A stretch of DNA of 64,000 nt from Pyrocephalus nanus. Taxonomy: Eukaryota > Chordata > Aves > Passeriformes > Tyrannidae. The translations under genes and the position numbers were made by a program. The first letter of the stretch is position 1; every line of letters begins with the position of its first letter. The stretch spans positions 38,462,425 through 38,526,424 of the forward strand of contig CM076266.1 of NCBI GenBank assembly GCA_038380795.1, read 5' to 3'. Positions 53,405-62,485 of the stretch are shown here, in pieces. The notes below the pieces were generated by a model. It was not told where the DNA came from, ran no database searches, and saw nothing but the letters and a program-made list of their open reading frames with translations.

Positions 53405-53495
53405 TGTGCGCCATCGGGAGCGCGCCGCGGGGCCGTGCGGGCGGTGCCTCCTTCTTTCCCGCAGGCTCCCCGCGTTCCCCCCACCCCCCCGCAAC

Positions 53496-53520
53496 GTTGC
53501 CACGGGATGCGGTTGCCACG
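53496..53520 (+). promoter_or_regulatory. Two X-box half-site-like repeats in CpG island
   Basis: GTTGCCACG occurs at 53496-53504 and again at 53512-53520, 16 bp apart. GTTGCCA is the left half of the RFX X-box (GTTGCCATGGCAAC). The right half is absent in both copies, so RFX binding is only a possibility. Confidence 0.25.
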
Positions 53521-53586
53521 AGTTACCGGATGGGAGGCCGGGAGGCTCCGCGGGGCGGGGAAGAGCGGGGCGGACAGCGCGGCGGC

Positions 53587-53597
53587 CCCAGGTAAGG
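53587..53597 (+). other. Strong candidate 5' splice site in CpG island
   Basis: The sequence CCCAG|GTAAGG has its last exon base at 53591. It matches the vertebrate donor consensus (MAG|GTRAG) at every position through +5. It lies 30-40 bp after two GC boxes inside the CpG island, the layout expected for the end of a first exon. A plus-strand transcript from here would run antisense to the 3' part of SNX10. No matching acceptor was assigned and no reading frame is convincing, so a non-coding first exon is the inference. Confidence 0.45.
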
Positions 53598-53965
53598 CTC
53601 TCGCCCCGGGCCGGGCCGGGGCGCAGCGGGGAGCGCGGTCTTGGGATGCTGCCTGCCGGCCTTTTTCCCCCTTTCACACCCCCCCCCGTTCTTTTTTTTT
53701 GTTTTGCTTTGTTTTGTTTTTGTTTGTTTGTTTTTTAGATTTTTTAATTGGCTTTTTGTTTGTTTGGTTTTTTTCCTCCTTCTTTTCCCTCTCTCTCACC
53801 GGCGGCGGAGCCCCCGCGGGCAGCCGGCGCTGCCGCTCCCACCCACCCCCCCTTGCCCGGTGCGGATGCTCTACGGGGCGCCTCCAAGTCAGAAACGCGG
53901 GATGCGAGCCCAAAGGCGAGAGAGAGAGCTCGATCTCTGTTTTAACCAAGGCCACTTGAATTAAT

Positions 53966-55389
53966 TCCTAAGGAGGTTTTTGTTCCAGAAGCCGAAGAAG
54001 CGACCTAAACCGCTATACCGCATTTTTAGCGCCGAAGAAGAGAATGGTTGTGTCTCTCCTAAAGCGTTGAGGCCTTTCGTGAAAAGAATCAGTCTGAGAC
54101 TGGAAATTATTATTTACATTTTTGCAATATTGTAAAAGCTAGAGAAGAAAGGTAAAGCCCCGTCCTTAGCCCTGCGCCCAGTCCTGCAATTACAGGGAGA
54201 TGATATAGGAACATGGAAGGTTTATTGTTTTGACTTCATCCGTACTGTATAATTTACAACAGAGCAAGCCGCAAACACTTTGAATTTAATAATTCATAAT
54301 AATTATAAAAATTTAAATATTCCTCTGGAGGGAAAAAAAAAATCGGTATATCACATGTCAAAAAAAGACCTGGACACTGAAGTTTGCAGTGCGCCATTTC
54401 GAGTATAATTTTTCCTCAATGCTTATAGATCTACATTGCTATTTAAACATATTTCATTCCAAATACACCATTTTTTTCATCTTTCTGGTGTTTTTTTGCT
54501 GTTCTTTTTGTAAAAAACAAAAAGAAGTGAAAACCCAAGCACAATAGTGTGGGTGTGTGTATACACACAGTGTCTATATAAATATATCTATCTCCACACA
54601 CACATATATATATAGACACTGTGTATATACATATGTGTGCGTATATATATACATATTACAAAAATAACTGAAGAGTAAATCACACATGGTAAGTCATAAG
54701 GTTATTAGGATATTGATATTGAAATAAAGTAAAGCTCACTGTCAGGTTTAAACATGAGCTAGAAAGTAGTAACTTGTTTTATTTAATTACTTAAAAGCTT
54801 TTAGGAAATCATCATAAAAATGAGGATATAAAGTTCTAAGCAAAAGATAAAGCACAGCTTTTGAGGGCAGAAATACTGCAATCAGATAGAATGTAATCTG
54901 ATTACTATTTCTAATTTATAAATTAGATATTAGCCTGTTAAAACCAAACCAAAACAAAGCACGCTAGCAGGAAATGTCAGCATTATTTAAAACTAAAAAA
55001 TGAGAATCAAAATACCCGTGATCAACTGATCAAACTGCATGCCAGTGTTGAGAAATCACCAAATCACTGAGGTCACAAAAGACATTAAAAATCTTTTTTT
55101 TTTTTTTAACATTTAAATTTGTAACAGTTATATTTAATGCTCCAAAAGAAACAGAATGTATTAAAGCATTTATATGCAGTTACATACAGCTGATACAGAA
55201 AGTGGACATACTAGAGAGCATGGAATACTTTTCCTCACCCTTTAATACAAAAAATTCCAGTAATAATGGCTACACAAGCAACATTCAAAAGATAAATATT
55301 TAAACAAATCTCTGTCCAAGCTGAGAAGTTCTGTTATAGTAGTCTTAAGATTTTTTAACAGGGTGACGAGAAAATAACAGAGCAACAAT
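53966..55389. other. AT-rich interval between CpG island and SNX10 3' UTR
   Basis: Next to the island a direct repeat GCCGAAGAAG occurs at 53991-54000 and 54031-54040. Further right the sequence becomes very AT-rich, with the inverted repeat at 54559-54630 and minus-strand AATAAA hexamers at 54778-54783 and 54221-54226. If these distal signals are used, this interval is also SNX10 3' UTR. Confidence 0.45.
54559..54630. repeat. Imperfect inverted repeat with TA/TG-rich arms
   Basis: The left arm 54559-54580 and right arm 54609-54630 are reverse complements with one mismatch in 22 and a 28-nt loop. The core ACAGTGTCTATATA pairs with TATATAGACACTGT, so this is more than a plain TG/CA microsatellite hairpin. 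It lies between the CpG island and the SNX10 3' UTR; if the 54221 polyadenylation signal is used, it falls inside the UTR. Confidence 0.8.
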
Positions 55390-56210
55390 AGAGCTATTAG
55401 AAAACAAATATTTATTTCAGAAACATCTTCATTTGAAGAACACTCACTGGCCTACAGATAAACTCTTGAAATTAAAAAATTAAAAAAAAAACAAAACCAA
55501 CACCTCAAAGGCTTTTCAAACCTTGTGTTTCTGTAATTTTTTTGCAGATCTTGAAGATGTCCTAGGAGGCCAGAACTGTAAAGTGCTTCAACAGTTTAAC
55601 TCAATCTTTTAAAACAAAAGAAAACCCCACACTGTGTTAAATAAAAACATTAGTATTCTTCTCAGACATTATTCCAGGTTTTGTTTTTATATCCTTCCCA
55701 TTTTTTAAATAAATTCACTGAACCATTTTTCTTGTAATGTGCCAACTTATTTAAAAAAAAAAGAAGAAAAGTCAAGAAATCAAAATCTCTGGCTGGCAAT
55801 AACAGCTATTTTTAAGCTACTTTTTTGTGATAACTTGTTGCTTTAATTAAATGTTATCACTTTTACATTGCAATAACATTGCTGCTAACTCACACACAAG
55901 CTGAGAAAGTGAACAGATACATTTGTGCAAATCAGTAAGACCAAAGGAAAAGAAACATGGATATTTATCTTTAAAATGTGCTGCCATCAACAAAATACAG
56001 TGGCTTAAAGTAGTTACCTAAGAGATGATATTCTCAAGGCCATTAAAACATGTTTCTAAAATTACACAGATTCCCATCTGGATGCTTTAAAAAAGCATGC
56101 CCACACATGTCTAGGCTTATTAGCTGGCCATTTAATAATCTATTGTTTCTGTAATTCACAGGTTTAAAATGTTCCTTCTTTGAAAGTAACCACATAATCC
56201 TTCTAAAAAA

Positions 56211-56212
<2 letters not shown>

Positions 56213-56261
<49 letters not shown>
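56213..56261. repeat. A49 homopolymer
   Basis: This is an uninterrupted run of 49 adenines on the plus strand, preceded by shorter A-rich sequence. In SNX10 mRNA it would be a poly-U tract in the 3' UTR. No retroposed gene or SINE body was recognised next to it, so it looks like an expanded homopolymer. Confidence 0.9.
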
Positions 56262-56264
<3 letters not shown>

Positions 56265-56730
56265 GAGCATGTATTTATATCCCTTTCTAGGCCAGTAACT
56301 ACAGCACTGAAGTTAATGGAAGCTCTGCTAGGGTGATCAGACCCCCTAGGTCTTTTTAATAGCAGTTAAATGTCAAATATAAATACAACACCACAGTGAA
56401 ACATACTCCTTTGACAGAATCTGGGACAAGACACTACGCAGCTGCTGTGAACAATAAAGAGCAAAACTGACGTTTAATCAAAATAAGTGTTGGTGGTTAC
56501 GAAGTTGTGTTCGAGCCTGCCTTTTGTTTGTGAAAAAGTCAATATTCCAACGTGTTAACTACAGCCGCAATGAAATAAGCAGCTCCTGTTACTCCCGAAG
56601 AGTGGAGAGGGCAACATCCATACAGCGCTTTATAGCTACGTGATTATCATCACCTCTCCATTTCAGCTGCTAAGCTAAAACACCTCTCCCAGCATCTTCA
56701 AATATAAGTGACAAAAGTAAAACATGTTGG

Positions 56731-56808
56731 CTGAAATCCTGACCTTAGTGAAGTCATTGCAAAATTCAGCCATTCATTTCAATGGGCCTTATCCAGGATT
56801 TTCACTGG
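56731..56808. mobile_element. Old palindromic MITE-like repeat in SNX10 3' UTR
   Basis: The left part (CTGAAATCCTGACC... AAGTCATTGC) and the right part (CATTTCAATGGG... CCAGGATTTTCAC) are diverged reverse complements. The pattern of 'ATCCTG ... GAAGTCAATGG' mirrored by 'CCATTGACTTC ... CAGGAT' is a familiar ancient interspersed repeat of amniote genomes, probably a non-autonomous DNA transposon. The family name cannot be assigned by eye. Confidence 0.5.
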
Positions 56809-57556
56809 GAATGAGTATCCATAATTCCCTGGGAAATGAGAACCTCCATCACGCCGAGAAATTATGCAATTTTTATTTGTATTTCTAAACTTCTAAGTGA
56901 CCGTACTCAAAAATTTTTGCCTTCAGTACTCATGCGTGATAAAACCAGGCTTTCTGTAAACACTGCAGAAATTTTGACCACGGGAACATGTATTTATATC
57001 TCAAATTGTCAGCAGCATATAGTTTGTATGAATGTTGTTTTGCTGATGTTGCCGAGCTACTTTAAAAAGTGAGTACCTTGGTGGGGTGTGTAATTTCATC
57101 ACCAGCGTCAAATGATTTCTAAAGATGAAACTTCTCTGCTGCAAATTACAAAAAGATGCTTTGAATATGTTTAATATGATATACCAACTTTTACGATGGA
57201 GGAATTAAGTTACCTTTATTTTTCTGATCCAAGACATGCACTTACTGAGAGAAATATTTTAACTGCAATGTGTGTCAGAAAAGGACTTACCCAATACTGA
57301 GATTTTAATAGTCACCAAAACATAAATAGGTAACATGTAGGCCTGAATCAAGACACATTTAAAAAAAAAAAAAAATCAACACAAAGACAGTATCCAGGTC
57401 TGTTTTGAATATTTTGTAAGGACATATGGTTGTACTGACGATGGGTCTTTTAGGTACGCGTTACCAGACAGCCCTGCTTATGTGGCACACGTAACCAGTA
57501 AACAGAGCAGAAACTGCTTTCTACTGTCCTTAAGATAGCAATAGAGGAATGATTTT

Positions 57557-57635
57557 TCATGATTCTTCAGAAGCTGGGCTTGCTTTACATCCACATGAAA
57601 TGCTGTCATCACCAGGTCGGAGCCCGGAGGATGAA
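57557..57635 (-). CDS. SNX10: SNX10 terminal coding exon with stop codon
   Basis: This is the last coding exon of SNX10. The acceptor, on the minus strand, is a long C/T tract (complement of about 57637-57690) ending CTGCAG. The first exon base, T at 57635, completes the AG|T serine codon from the previous exon. The frame then reads SSSGLRPGDDSISCGCK, followed by ASPASEES and a TGA stop at 57557-57559. Human SNX10 ends with a very similar serine-rich tail (SSSSGLGHSSDDSSSHGCK, then a short stretch closing in ES-stop), so the identification is firm. The tail should be disordered and rich in possible phosphorylation sites. Compared with human, GHSSDD is replaced by RPGDD and there is one extra cysteine (CGC instead of HGC). 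At 79 bases the exon encodes too short a peptide to be noticed as an open reading frame. The 442-bp intron at 57636-58077 is unusually short next to the other SNX10 introns. Confidence 0.93.
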
Positions 57636-58077
57636 CTGCAGAAAAGGGGAGAGGGGGGGAGAGAAAAAAAAAATAAAAGGAGGAAATTGGTTTTCACAAC
57701 ACACTCAAAGCCTGAGTAACAGAGGAGAACTTTAATTATCTCCAGTCACAAAGAGAGACAGGAAATTTGGACTTTTAATTAGCCATTTGGAGTGCAGTTG
57801 GATATTTTTTTAGCAAGATAATTTAAACGCGAATAATTCAAGTCTGACTAAATGAAATTCACATAATCAGAATGCAGATAATTGAATTTCTACTGCATTC
57901 ATTAATTCAGTGTGGAGGTGTGTGTGAAGACTTCTATGATGAGCTGTCACAGCTCAATAAAATCTCAGTCAATTAATTTTTTCATTATCTTAGTATTACA
58001 TCAACAAAAAAAGTGAAGCATGCGCATGTGTACGTTTGGATATATAACCTCAGAAAGTAAGGAAATACAGAAATTAC

Positions 58078-58293
58078 CTCTCTGAATCAGATTCTGCATA
58101 ATTTTTTCCTTTTTTTCTCTCTTCATCTTCAATAGGAAAACGTCTGTTCAAAGAGGCAAACTGGTGAATTGCATCAGCAACAGAGTATTTGGTCTGTCCA
58201 GACACACAAGCCTCCATATCTTCTGGGCTAAGCTGAGTCTGTAAGAAGAGGTGAAGTCTACTATCCGAAAGCAATAATGTGTCTTGTACGATC
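58078..58293 (-). CDS. SNX10: SNX10 penultimate coding exon (end of PX domain and PX extension)
   Basis: This internal exon of sorting nexin 10 encodes 71 whole codons plus split codons at both ends. Landmarks are LLLSDSRLHLFLQ, EDMEACVSGQTKYSV, AIHQFASLNRRFP and an acidic EDEERKK tail. They line up with roughly residues 105-174 of the 201-residue human protein: the last PX-domain helix and the extra helices of the extended PX domain. On the minus strand the acceptor is a pyrimidine tract ending TTTCCAG, with exon bases starting at 58293. The donor is GAGAG|GTAATT, with the last exon base at 58078. The exon enters on the third base of a codon and leaves after AG of a serine codon, which the next exon completes with T. 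SNX10 is a small PI3P-binding endosomal protein; in mammals it works with the V-ATPase in endolysosome acidification and osteoclast bone resorption. The PX exons carrying the lipid-binding arginines lie beyond 64000. Identification rests on recalled human sequence. Confidence 0.96.
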
Positions 58294-60256
58294 CTGGAAA
58301 AAGAAAAAAAGGCAAATGTTTATATATAAGCTACACACACATATATTCCAAAGTGTTTTCCCAGAACAAATTCTAAATTATGTCCCGCTTTTAAGTTTTC
58401 AGATGATTCCTAAATCAATAACAGAAGGTAATGAGAACATATTAAAATGATTAGGTGTGTGTTACTTTCTTATTACATTATTTGGAATTTTAGGTGAGTA
58501 AAAACACGAAGCTAATAGTTAGGCACATCTGCTATTAGAATAACTTCAAGGACATTTCTTCCATTTAACCATCTGTTATTTCCACATGGATCAATTAATG
58601 AATTTTAGGCAGTTGGAGGCATATAATCTTACAAAACCTTGGTCTTTTTTTTTTTTTAATAGCTGAACTTTTATAAAAATTACAAATCACCAATTTTTTT
58701 GGTGGAATAAAGAAGTGTGTAGAGAGAACAGATTTCATACATGTACTTTGGAATACCTGTAAACAACAGAGCCAAGACTAGACAAAATTATTCACTTTGT
58801 TACAAATATGCATATATTTAAGCTAGAATGAAAATGTTAATACTGAACACCGATTTTAATTTACTTGCAAACAGTTTTCAGGGACTCTTAAATTTTATTT
58901 AATTCCAGCTATTACTTTAAAAAATCCATTTTAATATTTGGTTCATATATATTTCAAGTCTCCAAATAAATTTAGCACAGTGTATTTACTTAACATCACA
59001 TAAGAGTAATCAAAATACAATTCATTCCAGTAACGCAGAAAGTTGTAGTTACTTTTTCAAGGCCTCAGAATTGAGGATCATCATCACTATTTTGAAAAAA
59101 AAAAAAGATATGCAACTCTTCTTCAATATTTCTTTACAGAAGGAATTCTTTAATACACAAATCATAGAATGATTAACAGGAGACTTTTTTATATGTGCAT
59201 GTAATTTTACTCATATAAGACATCAAAGCCTATGACCATGCCAAAGAGTGCTCAACAGAAAATTATTAAAATATCTTTAAACAACTCAAAACTATTAAGA
59301 GTCGATATTTACCTATTTCTACCCATTTAGGTAACAGTTTTTTACCAAAAAAAGTCATTGCTGTGCAATAGGAAACAAGAGATGACATTAATGTAAGAAC
59401 TAGTAAGAGCAGAAAGAAATATTGCATTTTAAAGGTACTCTGACTAAAATAAAAAGTATAACTGATTAGTTCCTTCTCTTGAATAAGATTAATGGTGTGT
59501 TTGGAGTGTAATGTTTTAAAACACGAATACGTTCTGAAAACTGTTCTCTAAAGAGGCCAACATTACAATAACATTTAATAAACACACAAAAGCATTTTTA
59601 GCTTCATTCAAGGCTATAAAATCTGTCAAATTAAAAATAAGTAATAAGAGGTATCCACTTGAAAACATGAGATACTCTCGTACACGCACATTTCAGTGGC
59701 CTAAGTAAACACACATGCAGTCTCAAACAAATAACTCAAACTCTGACACCTTCCAGTGAGGAAATGTCTGCTATGACCCTAATGATCTACCCAGGTACAG
59801 CTGAAATTCAGTTTCAGAAAGACCAGATTTTGCTGAAGTTCAAAATAAGCACACACTCATACCTGGAGAAAGCCTTTTTAATACAATCTGAATTCTCACA
59901 ATTTTGCTTAAAAACAAACACAGCAAATAGACATCTGTAAAAATCAATGTGTGTGGTGTGTTAATACAAAGAAAAACTTTGTAGTCTAGAAGCCAGCAAA
60001 TGCTGTGTAAAAATGATTCAAAACACAAAATTTACAGGTTCACACGCCTTGACAGCAACAGCTTCATGATTACAGTTTGAAAAGCCATCATTCAGCAGCC
60101 ACTAAAAGAGGATTTCAGCCTTGACTCATGATAAACACACATTCCGAAAAAAGACAAACATTGCAACAAAAAGTAAAAGTATCATTCCAGACAATAAATT
60201 CACTTTTATAGTTTATGCAATTGGGGGAGTAAATATTCTCCTTCCTCTTCCTTTCC

Positions 60257-60310
60257 CCTTAAAAAGAAAGAAAAAAAAAAAAGAAAAAAAGAAAAATAAA
60301 AGAAAAATAA
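60257..60310 (+). repeat. A-rich low-complexity tract
   Basis: AAAG/AAAAAT units spanning about 54 nt in the SNX10 intron. Confidence 0.85.
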
Positions 60311-60924
60311 CATGCTGGAGTTTAACACAGAGTAACTACCGTTACTGTTTTTCACAGGCACCATGAGGGGATGCACATTTCTGCAATTCTAACATTTGCG
60401 TGTCTAATACTAAGTGACCAAGCAAAAAGCCAAGTCATTAAATTCTGTGGACGGCATTTAGTTTCACAGATTTTCCTCTTGCTGCACCTTCAAAAGTTTC
60501 CTGCCAACCAGCAAAAACACGAGTAACTAACTGTTCATGAGATTACACTACACTTACAGCTCTGTTGCTGTTTGAAATGTATTTTATTTTCTTTATAAAA
60601 TAACGGCTAATCTTTAAAATTGATTTAAGATGGTTTGAGGCATTGCACCAGAGAAGTAATGAGCACTAATGTCAATGATATTGGACACAAATTCATTTTA
60701 GCTTTATTTCATGTCCAGTACAATTCTGCTAAGCCTTGAACTGCTAAAGCACTGTTATTAACTCAGCAGTAACCTAACACATGGAACAGCAAACAAAAGT
60801 GATAAGAGTACAGACTGATCAGGACCTCAAGGCTACTGTCCTTTTTCTGCAGCTATAATTCAATTTCCAATTTTACTTTACATTGGACTCATTATTTCAC
60901 AGTAATTTTCTTTTCTGCTTCATA

Positions 60925-60938
60925 GTGCCATCTGGAGG
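60925..60938 (-). promoter_or_regulatory. CTCF-like motif in SNX10 intron
   Basis: GTGCCATCTGGAGG is the reverse complement of a 13-of-14 match to the CTCF core. It lies in the upstream intron of SNX10. Binding is inferred. Confidence 0.35.
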
Positions 60939-60995
60939 TGAAGGGAGTGAAGAGAAACCAAGGAGAAGAAATGGAAAGATGTTCATAGAGCTAAT

Positions 60996-61060
60996 CACAC
61001 ACACACTCATGTATGTGTGTGTGTGTGTGATACATTTATATGTATATGTGTGTGTGTTCA
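60996..61060. repeat. (CA)n/(TG)n self-complementary microsatellite
   Basis: A CA run followed after TCATGTA by a TG run, so the two halves can pair as a hairpin. A second TG run follows at about 61047. It is intronic to SNX10. Confidence 0.9.
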
Positions 61061-61354
61061 CAATGTGTTCACACTGAGACCAAACACTCAATGCATTTTG
61101 CAAATCATTTAAAACCATCCTGAAAACAAATATATAAACATCTTTCAGCTAGTTGTACCCTTGAAGCATTTCTTTTTTTCTCTTAATTAAAAAATAACTC
61201 CTGCTTTTCTCACCCCCTGTGAACCAACAGGTTAGACTGCTTTTTAATTGCATTCTTCCAGCAATCAAAATGAAAAATAAATTCTGTGCTACCCATAAAT
61301 GTTATGCTTTCCTGTTCAAAATATTCCTGCTTCAAGGAAATAACCATATATTTG

Positions 61355-61368
61355 TCACCAGATGGTAC
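61355..61368 (+). promoter_or_regulatory. Weak CTCF-like motif in SNX10 intron
   Basis: TCACCAGATGGTAC matches the CTCF core at 12 of 14 positions, in the opposite orientation to the 60925 site. Confidence 0.25.
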
Positions 61369-61559
61369 TAGCAGCATTAAGTGCTGGTATAGTAGTTGCA
61401 CTCTGGGGCTTTCACTGTCCTGGGGACTCACTGTGTGAAGGGTTGTACATCTGAAAAATAGATTTGGCTCCAAGGACTTTAAAAATCAACATTGCAAAAC
61501 GCCACCTAACAAATTAAAAAGGCAAGAGGAAGGGAGGAGCATCATAATATTAATACTCA

Positions 61560-61760
61560 GATGTCTTCACGGAGGCTGAACGCCTGCGCAGTCTCAGCAT
61601 GACCAGTAGCACTCCCAGTGCTTCTTCAACACTTTTATTGCAGCCGGTGTCAGCACAAGGCTATGGTTACAGTGATGTAAATCAGCACTCGCTGCCGTTG
61701 CGCTAATGGAGGAGTCACGGCTCACGGTAATAATTCCTATAAACTGACTGAGCATATTTA
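61560..61760. promoter_or_regulatory. SNX10: CpG-containing patch in SNX10 intron
   Basis: This block is enriched in CpG relative to the AT-rich intron (ACGGAGG, GAACGCCTGCGCAG, TTGCGCTAATGG, GTCACGGCTCACGG). Near its end is an AP-1-related word plus an AT-rich word (GACTGAGCATATTTAGG). It has no repeat signature. It could be an intronic enhancer or alternative promoter of SNX10; neither is proven. Confidence 0.25.
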
Positions 61761-62471
61761 GGGGAACAACAGACCTTCTATGCAAGCCTGGAATAAGAAT
61801 GAAAGGCTAAATCCTGCAAGTCTTGATCCCATCAGTAGTCATTACTTGTCAGAGATCTCACTCCTCTCGGCCAGATTGCTCACATGCATAATGACTACTT
61901 ATGTGATTAAGGGGGCTGCAGGATAAGGCTCTACATTAGAATTAGAGATAATAAAATCATTTTTTATTCACAGCCATGTGAATCTTTGTTTGTAAGCTTT
62001 CAGTAAATGCTCATGATCTCTAGACCTTTAAGGAAGCAGGGCCGAAAAATATCACTTCACAACCAGAAGAAATAATGTCATTTTTGAGGAAATGCTGGAT
62101 ACTTAGACAACGAATATTTCTCTTTCCCTTTGTTATGGCAAAAATATTTACAAAAGACAAAACATGTGTTTTTTCTTATTTGGACAAGGTCCAAAATCTG
62201 GTTTTCTTCAACATGATTTTATTAGGTATATTATACACTGTTCTGCTGGAGGAGAACAACATATGGCTGAACAGTACAACTTAATCCTAACTAAAGATTT
62301 CCTGTATCTCCTGTAACCTAATACAATGACAGATGCACGCTTGCATGTGTGTGGAAGGTTAACACTCTGGTTTTGTTTTCGACAAATTTACTCTGCCCAT
62401 TTACATCATATCACGAGAGCAAGGGAAAAAACCGAGGAGCTGAGAGGCAGGGGATGACGGCCTGTGCTGTA

Positions 62472-62485
62472 GTGCCCTCTATTGA
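62472..62485 (-). promoter_or_regulatory. Weak CTCF-like motif in SNX10 intron
   Basis: GTGCCCTCTATTGA matches the reverse-complement CTCF core at 12 of 14. The word TGCCCTCTATTG is a common natural variant of the site. Confidence 0.28.

Larger units (their letters stand above)
53334..53439. repeat. 106-bp near-perfect palindrome (52-bp arms, 2-bp spacer)
   Basis: The left arm 53334-53385 and right arm 53388-53439 are reverse complements, with TG between them. Pairing base by base from the centre outward gives 50 matches in 52. The mismatches are 53359 (C) against 53414 (T), and 53337 (T) against 53436 (T). The arms are almost entirely G/C. As DNA this could extrude as a cruciform; as RNA it would form an extremely stable hairpin. 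It starts 22 bp after the A26 run. The two mismatches argue against a trivial fold-back sequencing artefact but do not exclude one. Confidence 0.95.
53130..53965. promoter_or_regulatory. CpG island downstream of SNX10, likely orphan promoter
   Basis: This is the most GC- and CpG-rich stretch of the window, within strongly AT-rich flanks. It contains GC boxes (GGGGCGGGG at 53552-53560 and GGGGCGG near 53566), a (CCCG/CCTG)n patch at 53215-53240, a G12 run at 53259-53270, an A26 run at 53286-53311 and a large palindrome at 53334-53439. A near-ideal plus-strand splice donor follows the GC boxes at 53591/53592. Vertebrate CpG islands usually mark promoters. Since SNX10 ends about 3.6 kb to the right and its promoter is outside the window, this island probably serves an unannotated non-coding transcript or an alternative regulatory function. 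I see no convincing coding frame in it. Confidence 0.75.
55390..57556 (-). other. SNX10: Probable SNX10 3' UTR (end uncertain)
   Basis: This is AT-rich non-coding sequence directly downstream of the SNX10 stop. Minus-strand AATAAA hexamers (TTTATT on plus) occur at 57215-57220, 56872-56877, 55411-55416, 54778-54783 and 54221-54226. The 55411 site is my preferred distal end because it is followed on the minus strand by T/GT-rich sequence resembling a downstream polyadenylation element, and a ~2.1-kb UTR is near the recalled mammalian length. The proximal 57215 and 56872 sites could give short isoforms. The interval also holds a 49-base A run (U run in the mRNA) at 56213-56261 and an old inverted repeat at 56731-56808. 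The true end cannot be fixed from sequence alone. Confidence 0.55.

Noticed and set aside
53321..53959. 212-codon frame through the CpG island
   Set aside because: It reads through the palindrome, the strong splice donor and the later T-rich tract. The Arg/Pro/Gly content is what CpG-rich DNA gives in any frame, and minus-strand frames look the same.
61210..61473. 87-codon minus-strand frame in the SNX10 intron as a possible missing SNX10 exon
   Set aside because: The peptide does not match any part of SNX10 and lacks flanking splice signals in frame.
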